DNA from: JAHKLT01 sp046197865
Lineage (GTDB): Archaea; Methanobacteriota; Methanobacteria; Methanobacteriales; Methanobacteriaceae
Reading direction: 5' to 3'
Assembly (NCBI RefSeq): GCF_046197865.1
Contig: NZ_CP166990.1
Coordinates: forward strand, 124,001 to 188,000
DNA: 64,000 bases
The notes under the pieces were generated by a model. That model saw only the letters and a program-made list of their open reading frames with translations. It was not told where the DNA came from and did no database searches. The translations under genes were made by a program, and so were the position numbers. Below, in pieces: positions 25,660 through 34,218 of this stretch (its first letter is position 1; every line of letters starts with the position of its first letter).

Positions 25660-26400
25660 TTAATCTTCCTCTTCTCCAAGAGTATATAATGATCCTATTG
25701 CCCTACCTTCAAAGAAGATTATGAATGGGTAAATAATCAATATATACACAAAAAGAAAGATTACAGTATCTAAACTTAATGTTATAAAGTATAAATCAAT
25801 TGGTATATAATTAAAGAAGAAAATACTTCCAACAAATAAGATTAATAAAAATATTCCAAGTGTTATAACAGCTAATATTACTTCATAATAAATAAAAAAT
25901 TTAAAACAATTAAAAAATCCTATATTTTTTATCACACTAAAAATCTCTTTAAAGCTAAATAAAGATTTCAAAGTTCCATGTTTTACCATATTTGCTACAG
26001 CGATTTTTGAGAAAACAAATGTCACTAAAGCTACTATAAATAATATAAATATAATCAAAGCTTCTGATGTTATGTCAATGTAAATTAAAGATCCTTCAAA
26101 TTTTATCATTTGATGATATGCTACTATTGTAAGTAATATTACAGGTATATTATAAATATTTGAGATTATAATTTTTAAACCATCTAATAATAATTTTTTA
26201 AAATCACTAAATGAAGGTGTAGGATAATCATCGTTAATAAATGTTTCAATTTGTTTTCCAATTATTCTATAATAATATCCTTGTATCATTATAAATGGTA
26301 TTATTAATCCTGAGAAGAGTGAAAGTATTGATAATTTTACAAAATTCATTTTTCCTTTTAGACTATAGTCTATAGAATATCTAAATATGTCTAATATCAT
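25660..26400 (-). CDS. DUF4013-type membrane protein
   Basis: The 246-residue protein has about six hydrophobic segments. The N-terminal region SYSLKGxxxFxKLxILSLFSGLIIPFIMIQGYYYRII and the YPTPSFSDFKKLLLDGLKIII block match the DUF4013 family common in Methanobacteriales. Its start codon overlaps the stop of the XRE regulator (ATGA overlap), so the two are translationally coupled. Function unknown; such regulator/membrane pairs often respond to envelope stress or transported compounds, but that is inference. Confidence 0.75.
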   Translation of the reverse strand: MILDIFRYSIDYSLKGKMNFVKLSILSLFSGLIIPFIMIQGYYYRIIGKQIETFINDDYPTPSFSDFKKLLLDGLKIIISNIYNIPVILLTIVAYHQMIKFEGSLIYIDITSEALIIFILFIVALVTFVFSKIAVANMVKHGTLKSLFSFKEIFSVIKNIGFFNCFKFFIYYEVILAVITLGIFLLILFVGSIFFFNYIPIDLYFITLSLDTVIFLFVYILIIYPFIIFFEGRAIGSLYTLGEEED

Positions 26401-26621
26401 AGATTACCACCGTTCCCAGAATTAACTTCTTCTTTAACAAATATTTCTTCAACATATTCTTTATCAAAAGCTTCAGCGATTTTATATGCTATATCTAGAG
26501 TAGGACTGTATTTTCCGTTTTCTATCGCGTTAAATGTTTGTCTACTCACACCAATCTTATCTGCTAATTCTTTTTGAGTTAATCCCTTCTCTTTTCTGAG
26601 TTGTTTTATCATTACTATCAT
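26397..26621 (-). CDS. XRE-family (YozG-like) helix-turn-helix regulator
   Basis: This 74-residue, single-domain DNA-binding protein has a helix-turn-helix in LTQKELADKIGVSRQTFNAIENGKYSP and the C-terminal IAEAFDKEYVEEIF typical of small YozG/HipB-like regulators. Two ATGs three codons apart (26621 and 26612) are possible starts. It is first gene of an operon with the DUF4013 protein. A 7-bp inverted repeat lies about 40 bp upstream near its predicted start site, most likely its own operator. Confidence 0.88.
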   Translation of the reverse strand: MIVMIKQLRKEKGLTQKELADKIGVSRQTFNAIENGKYSPTLDIAYKIAEAFDKEYVEEIFVKEEVNSGNGGNL

Positions 26622-26659
26622 CTAACTAGCTAACCTCAAAATTAAAAGCAATTTTGTTT

Positions 26660-26693
26660 TGTCAAAAAACTTTGACATGTGTGATAATTGTAG
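26660..26693 (-). promoter_or_regulatory. Palindromic operator of the XRE regulator
   Basis: TGTCAAA-AAAC-TTTGACA (26660-26677) plus the adjacent TGTGATAATTGTAG. On the minus strand, CCTATATTATAC (about 26700) is the likely TATA element, putting the palindrome around the start site. A near copy occurs at 21309. The remaining spacer to 27023 holds the TATA-like AAATATATAAATGG (about 26949) for the plus-strand gene and nothing else recognised. Confidence 0.6.
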
Positions 26694-27023
26694 TATAATA
26701 TAGGTTTGGTATTTGTATTATTTAAGTTTATTTTTTTCAAATATATAAACAATTTAATTTAATAAATTTAAATGAACAAAAAAAGATTTAAATACTTGAT
26801 TTATTCTAAAATAGCTATTTAATAATCAATACTCCTTATTTTCATAATATAAAACTAATTTAATAGCTATTTTTAAATTTAATCATAAACTCAATTCTAA
26901 TATTATATATAAAAACTAATTAGTTGAAATTAATTTTACCTCATAAACAAATAAAATATATAAATGGTAAATCTAATATTATTATAATTTTTGTGGTTAT
27001 TTTAAAAATGAGGTTGAAAAAAT

Positions 27024-29072
27024 ATGAAAAAAAACATGTTTAAAATTTTAATATTTTTCTCAGTATTTTTATTGGTCGTGTCAATAGCTTCTGCTAGTAA
27101 TGAAACAATAACTTTAGATTCTGATGAAAATTCAAATTTAATAAAAGACACTATTGAAGAAGATGTTTCAATAAATAGTGCTAAATCAACAATTAAAAGT
27201 AGTGATTTAAAAAAATATTATAAAAATGATAGTCAATTTGAAGCTACTTTTTATAATCAATATTATGCTCCTTTAGCAAATACTGATGTTAAAATCAATA
27301 TTAATAATCAAGAATATATAAGAACTACAAATTCCAAAGGAGTTCTTAATTTTAATATTAATTTAGTTCCTGGTAATTATTCTATTAAACTAACTAATCC
27401 TAGCGACGGCTCAACAGCTACAAATAACATTCAAGTTTTATCTAATTTAAATGGCAATGACATTACTAAATTTTATAAAAATGGTACTCAATATTATATT
27501 TCTGTTTTGGACGGTCAAGGCAAACCAATTACTAATACTGCTGTTGAAATGAATATCAACGGAATAATGTATTATCGTAATACAGATTCAAATGGAAGAG
27601 CAATGTTGTCTATTAATTTAGACCCAAATACTTATATTTTAACTGCAATTCATCCTACTAATAAATTAGAAATGAGTAATATAATAACTGTTTTACCTAC
27701 AATTATGGGAGAAGATCTTGCAAAATTTTTCCTTCAAAGTGAAGCTTACACAGTTAAAATAGTTGATGGACAAGGTAAAATTATCAAAAATACTGTTGTT
27801 GAAATGAATATTAATGGTGTTTTATATAAACGTAGTACTAATTCTAATGGAATAGCTAGTTTAAACATTAATTTAGATCCTGGTAGCTATATTATTACAG
27901 TTGCACATAATGGATTACAAAGAAGCAATATTATTCAGGTTTATCATTATGTAGCAGATAATCTTAATAATGTTTTAATTACTCCAATTACTAAATATAT
28001 TCAAAAAGAAGAAAAATATCAAGTTAAACTAACTCAAGATAATGGTTTACCTCTTATAAATAAAAATATTCAAATAACAATTAATAATAGCAATTATAAT
28101 GCTTATACAAATGATCAAGGTATTGCAAGTATTGATTTAAAATTAAATCCTGGCACATATGATGTGAAAGTTAAATTCGAGGAAACCGGAATTTCAAGAG
28201 AATTAATTGTAACAGGATTAAATAAAGGTATTGAAACACTTTTAACACCTTTAACTACTGTAATATCAAAAGATGAAACTTTTGATGTTAAATTAACTAA
28301 TAAAAATACTGGTAATGGATTAGCAAATCAAGAAATTGTTTTCTATATTAATGGAAAAGAATATGTAAAAACTACAGATAATAATGGAATAGCTAGTTTA
28401 AATGTAGATTTTAAAATTTCAAAAGTTTATCCAATAGCTATTAGTTTTGCAGGTGAATCATATAAGACAATATCTACTTATAAGCTAGTTTATTTTGTAA
28501 ATTCTATAACTGACTTAAAGTATAATTATCCTACTTATCCTGATAATGTAACAAGCAATTATTGGATTAATCCCCCTAATAAAGATTATCCTGAAAGTGA
28601 TGAAACATCATGTTTAAATAATAATTATATTAAGGCATTATCTTCACTTTTAACAAAATTTGATGATTCATTAGAAAATATAATAGCTATAAATAATTAT
28701 GTTGGAAGTATAAACTATAAAGATTATACAGGAACAGAAAAAGATGCAGTAGCTACTTTATTATCTTTTGAAGGAAATTGTATTGGTCAATCAGCTGTTT
28801 TTATATCACTTGCACGTAATGCAAACTTCCCAACAAGATATATTGTTGGTGAAGCACGTTATGAAGAAGTTGGTCATATGTGGGGTCAATTTTTAATTGA
28901 TAATATATGGATTTGTTTTGATGTATCAGCTGTTGTTTTCTGGGAAGATACTAATGAATTTAAAAATGCAGAAGCTAATAAATATTTAGGTAATAAAGAA
29001 TATCTCTATGATGGTTCTTATAATATTAATTATGCAGCTACTTTTTATAAAAACGGTGCTTTTAGAACATAA
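27024..29072 (+). CDS. Secreted protein with Ig-like repeats and C-terminal transglutaminase-like domain
   Basis: The 682-residue protein has a signal peptide (1-25, ending SIASA) and a short acidic linker. About five Ig-like repeats follow, each with a KFYKNGxQYxxxVLDGQGKPIxNxxVxMNING...NLDPGxYxxT pattern. The C-terminal papain/transglutaminase-like domain has Cys586 (EGNCIGQS), His618 (VGHMWG) and Asp633 (FDVS). Pseudomurein endoisopeptidases of methanogen phages use the same triad and fold. A role in cleaving or cross-linking the pseudomurein wall is therefore plausible, but the target is unproven. GAGGTTG precedes the ATG. There is no C-terminal anchor, so the repeats may bind the wall. 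Confidence 0.8.
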   Translation: MKKNMFKILIFFSVFLLVVSIASASNETITLDSDENSNLIKDTIEEDVSINSAKSTIKSSDLKKYYKNDSQFEATFYNQYYAPLANTDVKININNQEYIRTTNSKGVLNFNINLVPGNYSIKLTNPSDGSTATNNIQVLSNLNGNDITKFYKNGTQYYISVLDGQGKPITNTAVEMNINGIMYYRNTDSNGRAMLSINLDPNTYILTAIHPTNKLEMSNIITVLPTIMGEDLAKFFLQSEAYTVKIVDGQGKIIKNTVVEMNINGVLYKRSTNSNGIASLNINLDPGSYIITVAHNGLQRSNIIQVYHYVADNLNNVLITPITKYIQKEEKYQVKLTQDNGLPLINKNIQITINNSNYNAYTNDQGIASIDLKLNPGTYDVKVKFEETGISRELIVTGLNKGIETLLTPLTTVISKDETFDVKLTNKNTGNGLANQEIVFYINGKEYVKTTDNNGIASLNVDFKISKVYPIAISFAGESYKTISTYKLVYFVNSITDLKYNYPTYPDNVTSNYWINPPNKDYPESDETSCLNNNYIKALSSLLTKFDDSLENIIAINNYVGSINYKDYTGTEKDAVATLLSFEGNCIGQSAVFISLARNANFPTRYIVGEARYEEVGHMWGQFLIDNIWICFDVSAVVFWEDTNEFKNAEANKYLGNKEYLYDGSYNINYAATFYKNGAFRT

Positions 29073-29098
29073 ATATATACTATGAAATTTTCATAGTA

Positions 29099-30142
29099 TT
29101 ATTCTTTTTTAACAATTATTTTCTTATTTTCAATATCATAGCAATAGCTATTATATAAAGAAACATTATTCATAGAATTAATATAAATTTTCCTTAAAAA
29201 CTCTGGATTATTTTTAAAATAAGCTTCTCTTGTTACTCCTTTTCCTCGTCCTTGCAGGTTATCAACTAAATCCATAGTTAGTGCATTTTCTTCACCTAAA
29301 CCTTGATTTAGTTGTGTTGAATTAAATCTTCTAAACATATGAGGTGAAAAACGACTATATCCTCCTGCTTTTCCAAAACAACATCTATCATTGATTTTTT
29401 TACATAATGCATTAACATGACCTTTAGAATATTTAAATAATCCATCATTTAAATCATTGTTATCTTCATAAATAATACTTTCAACAATTGATTTAACCGT
29501 CTCAGGTGTTGTAAATGAATAATACGGTTTTCCAGTTTTAAATCGATATAATTGAAATATTGGAACAACATCATCTTTTTTAATTAATATTTCAAGTGCT
29601 TCATCTAATGTTTCACTTTTATGATAAGAATAAGTAGCATTAAAAAACATTTTCTTTGAAATACTTTGAGTTTCATTTATAGCTGCTCCACTTGATATCA
29701 TCATCATTATTCTAGCTTTTAAAGATATATGAGAATGATTTAAACCTTTTATTATTTCTTCTTTTTTTAAAATATCATCAAATGTAATTATTGGGTTTTT
29801 TTGGAGATTTTTTCTATTAATTGAAGGTAAAAAGGGTACTTCAATTCTATGGCATTTATAAAATGTTTTAATTCTTGTCTCATGCGATAATACACTATTA
29901 TTTTTATGTTCTGGTATTAAACATTCTGTTCTAAAGTCTAATAATCTATCATAAATTTTTAATGCGTGGTGAGGAGTTTTCTGATTTTGCTCATTTAGAG
30001 CTTCTTTTATTAACTCATCAATTGAAAGGTCATGAAAATCAGAATATTTTTTTAAAGTATTTTCATAATTTATTATTGTAGTTTGATTATGACCTCTAAT
30101 TGCATGAAACTTTTTAATAATTTTATCATCTTTATTTTTCAT
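29099..30142 (-). CDS. Tyrosine recombinase/integrase-like protein with altered active site
   Basis: The 347-residue protein has a SAM-like N-terminal core-binding half and a C-terminal catalytic half. Visible landmarks are KTGKPYYSFTTPE (beta-hairpin Lys region), SPHMFRRF (H-x-x-R) and TREAYFKNNPE (nucleophilic Tyr). The motif that normally holds the first catalytic Arg (SGxRxxE) reads SSGAAINE, so that Arg appears to be missing. It may be inactive or use a substitute. No adjacent att-like repeats or phage genes were found. It sits alone, convergent with the transglutaminase gene, in a region of surface-protein genes. Confidence 0.72.
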   Translation of the reverse strand: MKNKDDKIIKKFHAIRGHNQTTIINYENTLKKYSDFHDLSIDELIKEALNEQNQKTPHHALKIYDRLLDFRTECLIPEHKNNSVLSHETRIKTFYKCHRIEVPFLPSINRKNLQKNPIITFDDILKKEEIIKGLNHSHISLKARIMMMISSGAAINETQSISKKMFFNATYSYHKSETLDEALEILIKKDDVVPIFQLYRFKTGKPYYSFTTPETVKSIVESIIYEDNNDLNDGLFKYSKGHVNALCKKINDRCCFGKAGGYSRFSPHMFRRFNSTQLNQGLGEENALTMDLVDNLQGRGKGVTREAYFKNNPEFLRKIYINSMNNVSLYNSYCYDIENKKIIVKKE

Positions 30143-30396
30143 GTTTTAATTATTTAAATAAGTATTTAATAAATGTATATACATTCAATTTATATAATAA
30201 GTCAAGATATCCTTACATTTTAAAAAATAATTTAAATAAATCATTTAATTTAAAAGTAAAGAAAATTAAAATTTAAAGATTATAATACATTTTAAGTTTT
30301 ATATAAATTAGATTTATAAATTAAAAAAATTATAAATAATATTGTATTTAAATTTTAAACTAATTTTATTACTATTAAAAATTACAGGTGAATTAA

Positions 30397-31716
30397 TTGC
30401 AAGGTTTATTAAATGAACTAAGAAGAACACATTTTAGTAAAAATGTTGATATAAATTTAAAAGATCAAGAAGTATTAATCATGGGATGGGTACATGAAAT
30501 CCGTGATTTAGGTGGAATTATTTTCATACTTATTAGAGATAAAGATGGCATGCTTCAAGTTACTGCTCCAAGTAAAGAAGTTACACCAGAAGTATTAGAA
30601 GCTTTAAGAAGCTTTAGAAAAGAATCTGTTGTAGCTGTAAAAGGTAAAGTCCAAGAATCAGGAAGAGCACCTAATGGTGTTGAAATTATACCCTCAGAAG
30701 TTACAATTTTAAATCCAGCTAATCAACCATTACCAATGGATCCAACAGAAAAAGTAAGAGCTGAAATTGATACAAGATTAGACTCAAGATTTATGGATTT
30801 AAGAAAACAAAATGTTAGCTCAATTTTTAAAATTAAAAGTCAAATGTTACATACAGTTCGTAACTTTTTCTATGAAAATGATTTTACAGAAATTAACACT
30901 CCAAAACTTGTTGCATCAGCTACAGAAGGCGGAACAGAACTTTTCCCAATTACATACTTTGAAAAGGAAGCATTTTTAGGTCAATCTCCACAATTATATA
31001 AACAAATCATGATGAGTAGTGGAATGGATCGTGTTTTTGAAATAGCTCAAATCTTCAGAGCAGAAGAACATGATACTTTAAGACATTTAAATGAAGCTAT
31101 TTCTATTGATATGGAAGCATCATTTTTAGATGATGTTGATGTAATGAAGATTTTAGAAGATATGATTCATAAAGTCTTAGAAGATATCTCAACAAAATGT
31201 TCTAAAGAATTAGAAATTTTAGAACATGATTTAAAAGTTCAAAAAACTCCTTTCCCAGTTGTTAAATATGATGATGCAGTAGATATTGTCAATTCCAGAG
31301 ATGTTGAAATGGAATGGGGTGAAGATTTATCTCGTGCAGCTGAAAAAGCGTTAGGAGAATCTATGGAAGGATTTTACTTTTTAACTGATTGGCCTAGTGA
31401 AATTAAACCATTTTATGTAATGCCTAATAAAGATAATCCAATTAATAGTCATGCATTTGATTTGATGTATAAAGATTTAGAAATTTCATCTGGAGCTACA
31501 CGTATTCACCAATATGATTTACTTGTTGAGAAGATTTCAGAGAAAGGTTTAAATCCTGATGCATTTGGAAGCTATTTAAAAGCATTTGAATATGGTATGC
31601 CTCCTCATGCTGGTTGGGGTGTTGGTGCAGATAGATTAACTATGGTTTTAACAGGTTCAAATAACATTCGTGAAACTGTTCTTTTCCCAAGAGATAGACA
31701 TAGATTAACTCCTTAG
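30397..31716 (+). CDS. aspS: Aspartyl-tRNA synthetase (archaeal type)
   Basis: The 439-residue class IIb synthetase has an N-terminal OB anticodon-binding domain (VLIMGWVHEIRDLGGIIFILIRD). Motif 2 is FRAEEHDTLRHLNE and motif 3 GVGADRLTMVL. In archaea lacking AsnRS this enzyme can also make Asp-tRNA-Asn; specificity is not decidable here. It starts at TTG 30397, about 6 nt after AGGTGAA; the only upstream alternatives break the conserved N-terminus. It heads a plus-strand run. Confidence 0.95.
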   Translation: MQGLLNELRRTHFSKNVDINLKDQEVLIMGWVHEIRDLGGIIFILIRDKDGMLQVTAPSKEVTPEVLEALRSFRKESVVAVKGKVQESGRAPNGVEIIPSEVTILNPANQPLPMDPTEKVRAEIDTRLDSRFMDLRKQNVSSIFKIKSQMLHTVRNFFYENDFTEINTPKLVASATEGGTELFPITYFEKEAFLGQSPQLYKQIMMSSGMDRVFEIAQIFRAEEHDTLRHLNEAISIDMEASFLDDVDVMKILEDMIHKVLEDISTKCSKELEILEHDLKVQKTPFPVVKYDDAVDIVNSRDVEMEWGEDLSRAAEKALGESMEGFYFLTDWPSEIKPFYVMPNKDNPINSHAFDLMYKDLEISSGATRIHQYDLLVEKISEKGLNPDAFGSYLKAFEYGMPPHAGWGVGADRLTMVLTGSNNIRETVLFPRDRHRLTP

Positions 31717-31722
31717 ATTTTA

Positions 31723-32955
31723 ATGAAAGAATTTAAAGTAGCTATTATTGGTGGTGGGCCTGCAGGAATGATAGCTGCAATAGCTGCTTCTAAAAATTCA
31801 GATTCTGTTATCCTATTAGAAAAAACAGATTCATTAGGAAAAAAACTTCTTTTAACTGGAGGAGGTCGTTGTAATATTACAAATGGCTCCTCTATAAAAG
31901 AACACTTAAAACTATCAAATAACTTTTTAAAACACTCTTTTTATTCCTTTTCAAATGATGATTTATTAGATTTTTTTAAAAGCAAAGGAATTGATTTTCA
32001 AGAAGAAAGCTATAAAAATGTTTTTCCAAAAAATAAGAATGCTCAAGATATTTTAAATGTATTAGAAAATACATTAAATAATTTAAATGTTGATATTGAA
32101 CTTAGTTTTAAAGTAGGAAAAATCATTAAAAAAAATGACTATTTTATTATAAATGATACTATTAAAGCTCGTAATATAATAATAGCTACTGGTGGTATAA
32201 CTTATCCTAGTACTGGCTCATCAGGTGATGGGTACAAAATAGTTAAAACTTTTAATCATGATATAAGTGAAATTAAATATGGTCTTGTACCTTTAGTTTC
32301 TAAAAACCTTTATTTAACTGCTTTATCTGGAACTCCATTAGACAATATTCTTGTAAAATATAAAAAATCATCTTCATCTAAAACTGTTTTAATTAGTCAT
32401 TTTGGTCTTACAGGACCTGGAATTTTAGATTTAAGTAGTGAAATTTCAAAAAATTTAACATATGATATTTTAAATTATGAAACAAAATTTCCAGACAATT
32501 TAAATATTTCAATAGATTTTCAACCTAAAATAAATAGAGATGAGTTAAATAATAAAATCATTAATGAAATTCCATTAAATGGTAAAACAAAAATTAAAAA
32601 TTATTTAAAAACATATTTATCAAATAAACTTATAGATTTCTTTTTAAATGAAATTAATGTTAATGGAGATAATACATTAAGCAATATTTCTAAAAAGGAT
32701 AAAAACAAGATTATTGAAAATTTAAAAGGCTTTAATATTAAAATTGATGGATTATATAAAGATTTATCTAAAGTAACGATTGGTGGAATCCCAACAAATG
32801 AAATAAACCCTAAAACAATGGAATCTAAAATAGTTAAAAATCTCTATTTTGCAGGAGAAATTTTAGAACCAGCTAGTATTAGTGGTGGGTATAATTTACA
32901 AATTGCTTTTTCAACTGGACACCTTGCAGGAAGTGTAATTAATGAGAAAAATTGA
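31723..32955 (+). CDS. NAD(P)/FAD-dependent oxidoreductase, HI0933/BaiN family
   Basis: The 410-residue flavoprotein has the N-terminal FAD-binding GGGPAGMIAAIAA, the family motif LLTGGGRCNITN, and the C-terminal YFAGEILEPASISGGYNLQIAFSTG that closes the FAD site. The family is widespread. BaiN is a proposed bile acid reductase and other members have unknown substrates. It lies 6 bp after aspS and overlaps the start of the CAT-like gene by 14 bp, so it is in an operon. Confidence 0.88.
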   Translation: MKEFKVAIIGGGPAGMIAAIAASKNSDSVILLEKTDSLGKKLLLTGGGRCNITNGSSIKEHLKLSNNFLKHSFYSFSNDDLLDFFKSKGIDFQEESYKNVFPKNKNAQDILNVLENTLNNLNVDIELSFKVGKIIKKNDYFIINDTIKARNIIIATGGITYPSTGSSGDGYKIVKTFNHDISEIKYGLVPLVSKNLYLTALSGTPLDNILVKYKKSSSSKTVLISHFGLTGPGILDLSSEISKNLTYDILNYETKFPDNLNISIDFQPKINRDELNNKIINEIPLNGKTKIKNYLKTYLSNKLIDFFLNEINVNGDNTLSNISKKDKNKIIENLKGFNIKIDGLYKDLSKVTIGGIPTNEINPKTMESKIVKNLYFAGEILEPASISGGYNLQIAFSTGHLAGSVINEKN

Positions 32956-33571
32956 TTTTAATTTAAATGAATCTTTATTTAAAGATTTTACAACATCAAG
33001 ATATTCAATGAGTTCAAAAATTGATGTTCGAAAAACATGGGACTATTCAAAAGAAAATGACTTATCATTTTTCGTATTATCACTTGGTGCTTTATTAAAT
33101 GGAGTAAATTCTAATTCAAATCTTAAAAGAAGAATAATAAATAATGAAGTTTATGAATTCGACAATTTAGATGGAGTTTTTCCAATATTAAATGAAAATG
33201 AAGAAATGTTAGAAGTGAGAGTAGGCCCACCAAATAACTTTAAATCATTCGATAAATGGTATGATTATGTTATAAAAGAACAAAACAATGTGTTAAATGA
33301 TGATACATTAGCTTTTAAGGAACCTATGGATAAAAGAGATGAAATTCCAATAGCTAATTTTTCATGTATTCCTTGGGTTGATTTTGAAACATTAACTTCT
33401 TGTATATGTGATCCTCACCAATGTCAGCCATTAATTACTTGGGGAAAAGTTAATGAAGATTTTAAAATGTCTGTTGCAATAACTGTTAGCCATATTTTTG
33501 TTTTTGGAAAAGATTTAGGAAAGTTCTACACAGATGTTCAAAAAAATTTTAATACGATAAATAAGATATAA
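32942..33571 (+). CDS. Chloramphenicol acetyltransferase-like protein with atypical catalytic motif
   Basis: The 209-residue protein has the CAT fold pattern: SxKIDVRKTWDYSKENDLSFFVLSLGALL, a central IPWVDFETLTSC and a C-terminal VSHIFVFGKDLGKFYTDV. In true CATs this last motif is HHxxxDG. Here the catalytic His is kept (SH), but the structural Asp is replaced by Phe and the DG pair is FG. It may acetylate another substrate or have lost activity. It overlaps the upstream flavoprotein and precedes cbiC. Confidence 0.7.
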   Translation: MRKIDFNLNESLFKDFTTSRYSMSSKIDVRKTWDYSKENDLSFFVLSLGALLNGVNSNSNLKRRIINNEVYEFDNLDGVFPILNENEEMLEVRVGPPNNFKSFDKWYDYVIKEQNNVLNDDTLAFKEPMDKRDEIPIANFSCIPWVDFETLTSCICDPHQCQPLITWGKVNEDFKMSVAITVSHIFVFGKDLGKFYTDVQKNFNTINKI

Positions 33572-33588
33572 TTAACTTAAGTGATACA

Positions 33589-34215
33589 ATGTTCATGGGT
33601 GCTTCAACTAAACAAGGTTATGATATAGCTATTAAAAGTCGAGAAATTATAAGAGACTTAATTAAAGATGATATTAAAGATTTAAATCCATATGAAAAAG
33701 ATATTGTAGAACGTATTGTACATTCTACAGCAGATCCAGAATATGCAAAACTTGTTAAAATCTCAAATAACTTTGTTACAGAAAGTTTAAAATCATTGAA
33801 AAATAATGAAACAATTTTAACTGATATTAATATGGTTAAATCAGGTATTACTCAATATGACGGTGAAGTTGAATGTTTTATTAAAAATGAAGAAGTTATT
33901 AAAATAGCTAAGGAAAATAAAATTACAAGAGCAGCGGCTAGTCTATTATATGCATCACAAGAAAATTTTGAAGGGATTTTAGTTGTTGGTAATGCTCCAA
34001 CTGCTTTATATGCAGCTATGGATTTAATAAAAGGTAATAAAATTAATATTAAATCGATTGTTGGCGTTCCTGTTGGTTTTGTTGGTGCAGCTGATTCTAA
34101 AGAATCTTTACATGAAACAGATATTCCTAATGTTATTACTGAAGGACCTAAAGGTGGAACTCCAATAGCTGTAGCTTGTATTAATTCACTTATTCAATCA
34201 TTAAAAGAGGTGTAA
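33589..34215 (+). CDS. cbiC: Precorrin-8X / cobalt-precorrin-8 methylmutase
   Basis: CbiC moves the C-11 methyl group to C-12 in corrin synthesis, giving (cobalt-)hydrogenobyrinate, needed for the corrinoid of methyltransferases in methanogens. The 208-residue protein has the catalytic His in VERIVHSTADPEYAKL and the conserved VGVPVGFVGAADSKE and GPKGGTPIAVA ends. AGTGAT precedes the ATG; a second ATG two codons later is also possible. It is followed 3 bp later by hemL, another tetrapyrrole gene, a sensible pairing. Confidence 0.93.
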   Translation: MFMGASTKQGYDIAIKSREIIRDLIKDDIKDLNPYEKDIVERIVHSTADPEYAKLVKISNNFVTESLKSLKNNETILTDINMVKSGITQYDGEVECFIKNEEVIKIAKENKITRAAASLLYASQENFEGILVVGNAPTALYAAMDLIKGNKINIKSIVGVPVGFVGAADSKESLHETDIPNVITEGPKGGTPIAVACINSLIQSLKEV

Positions 34216-34218
34216 AAT

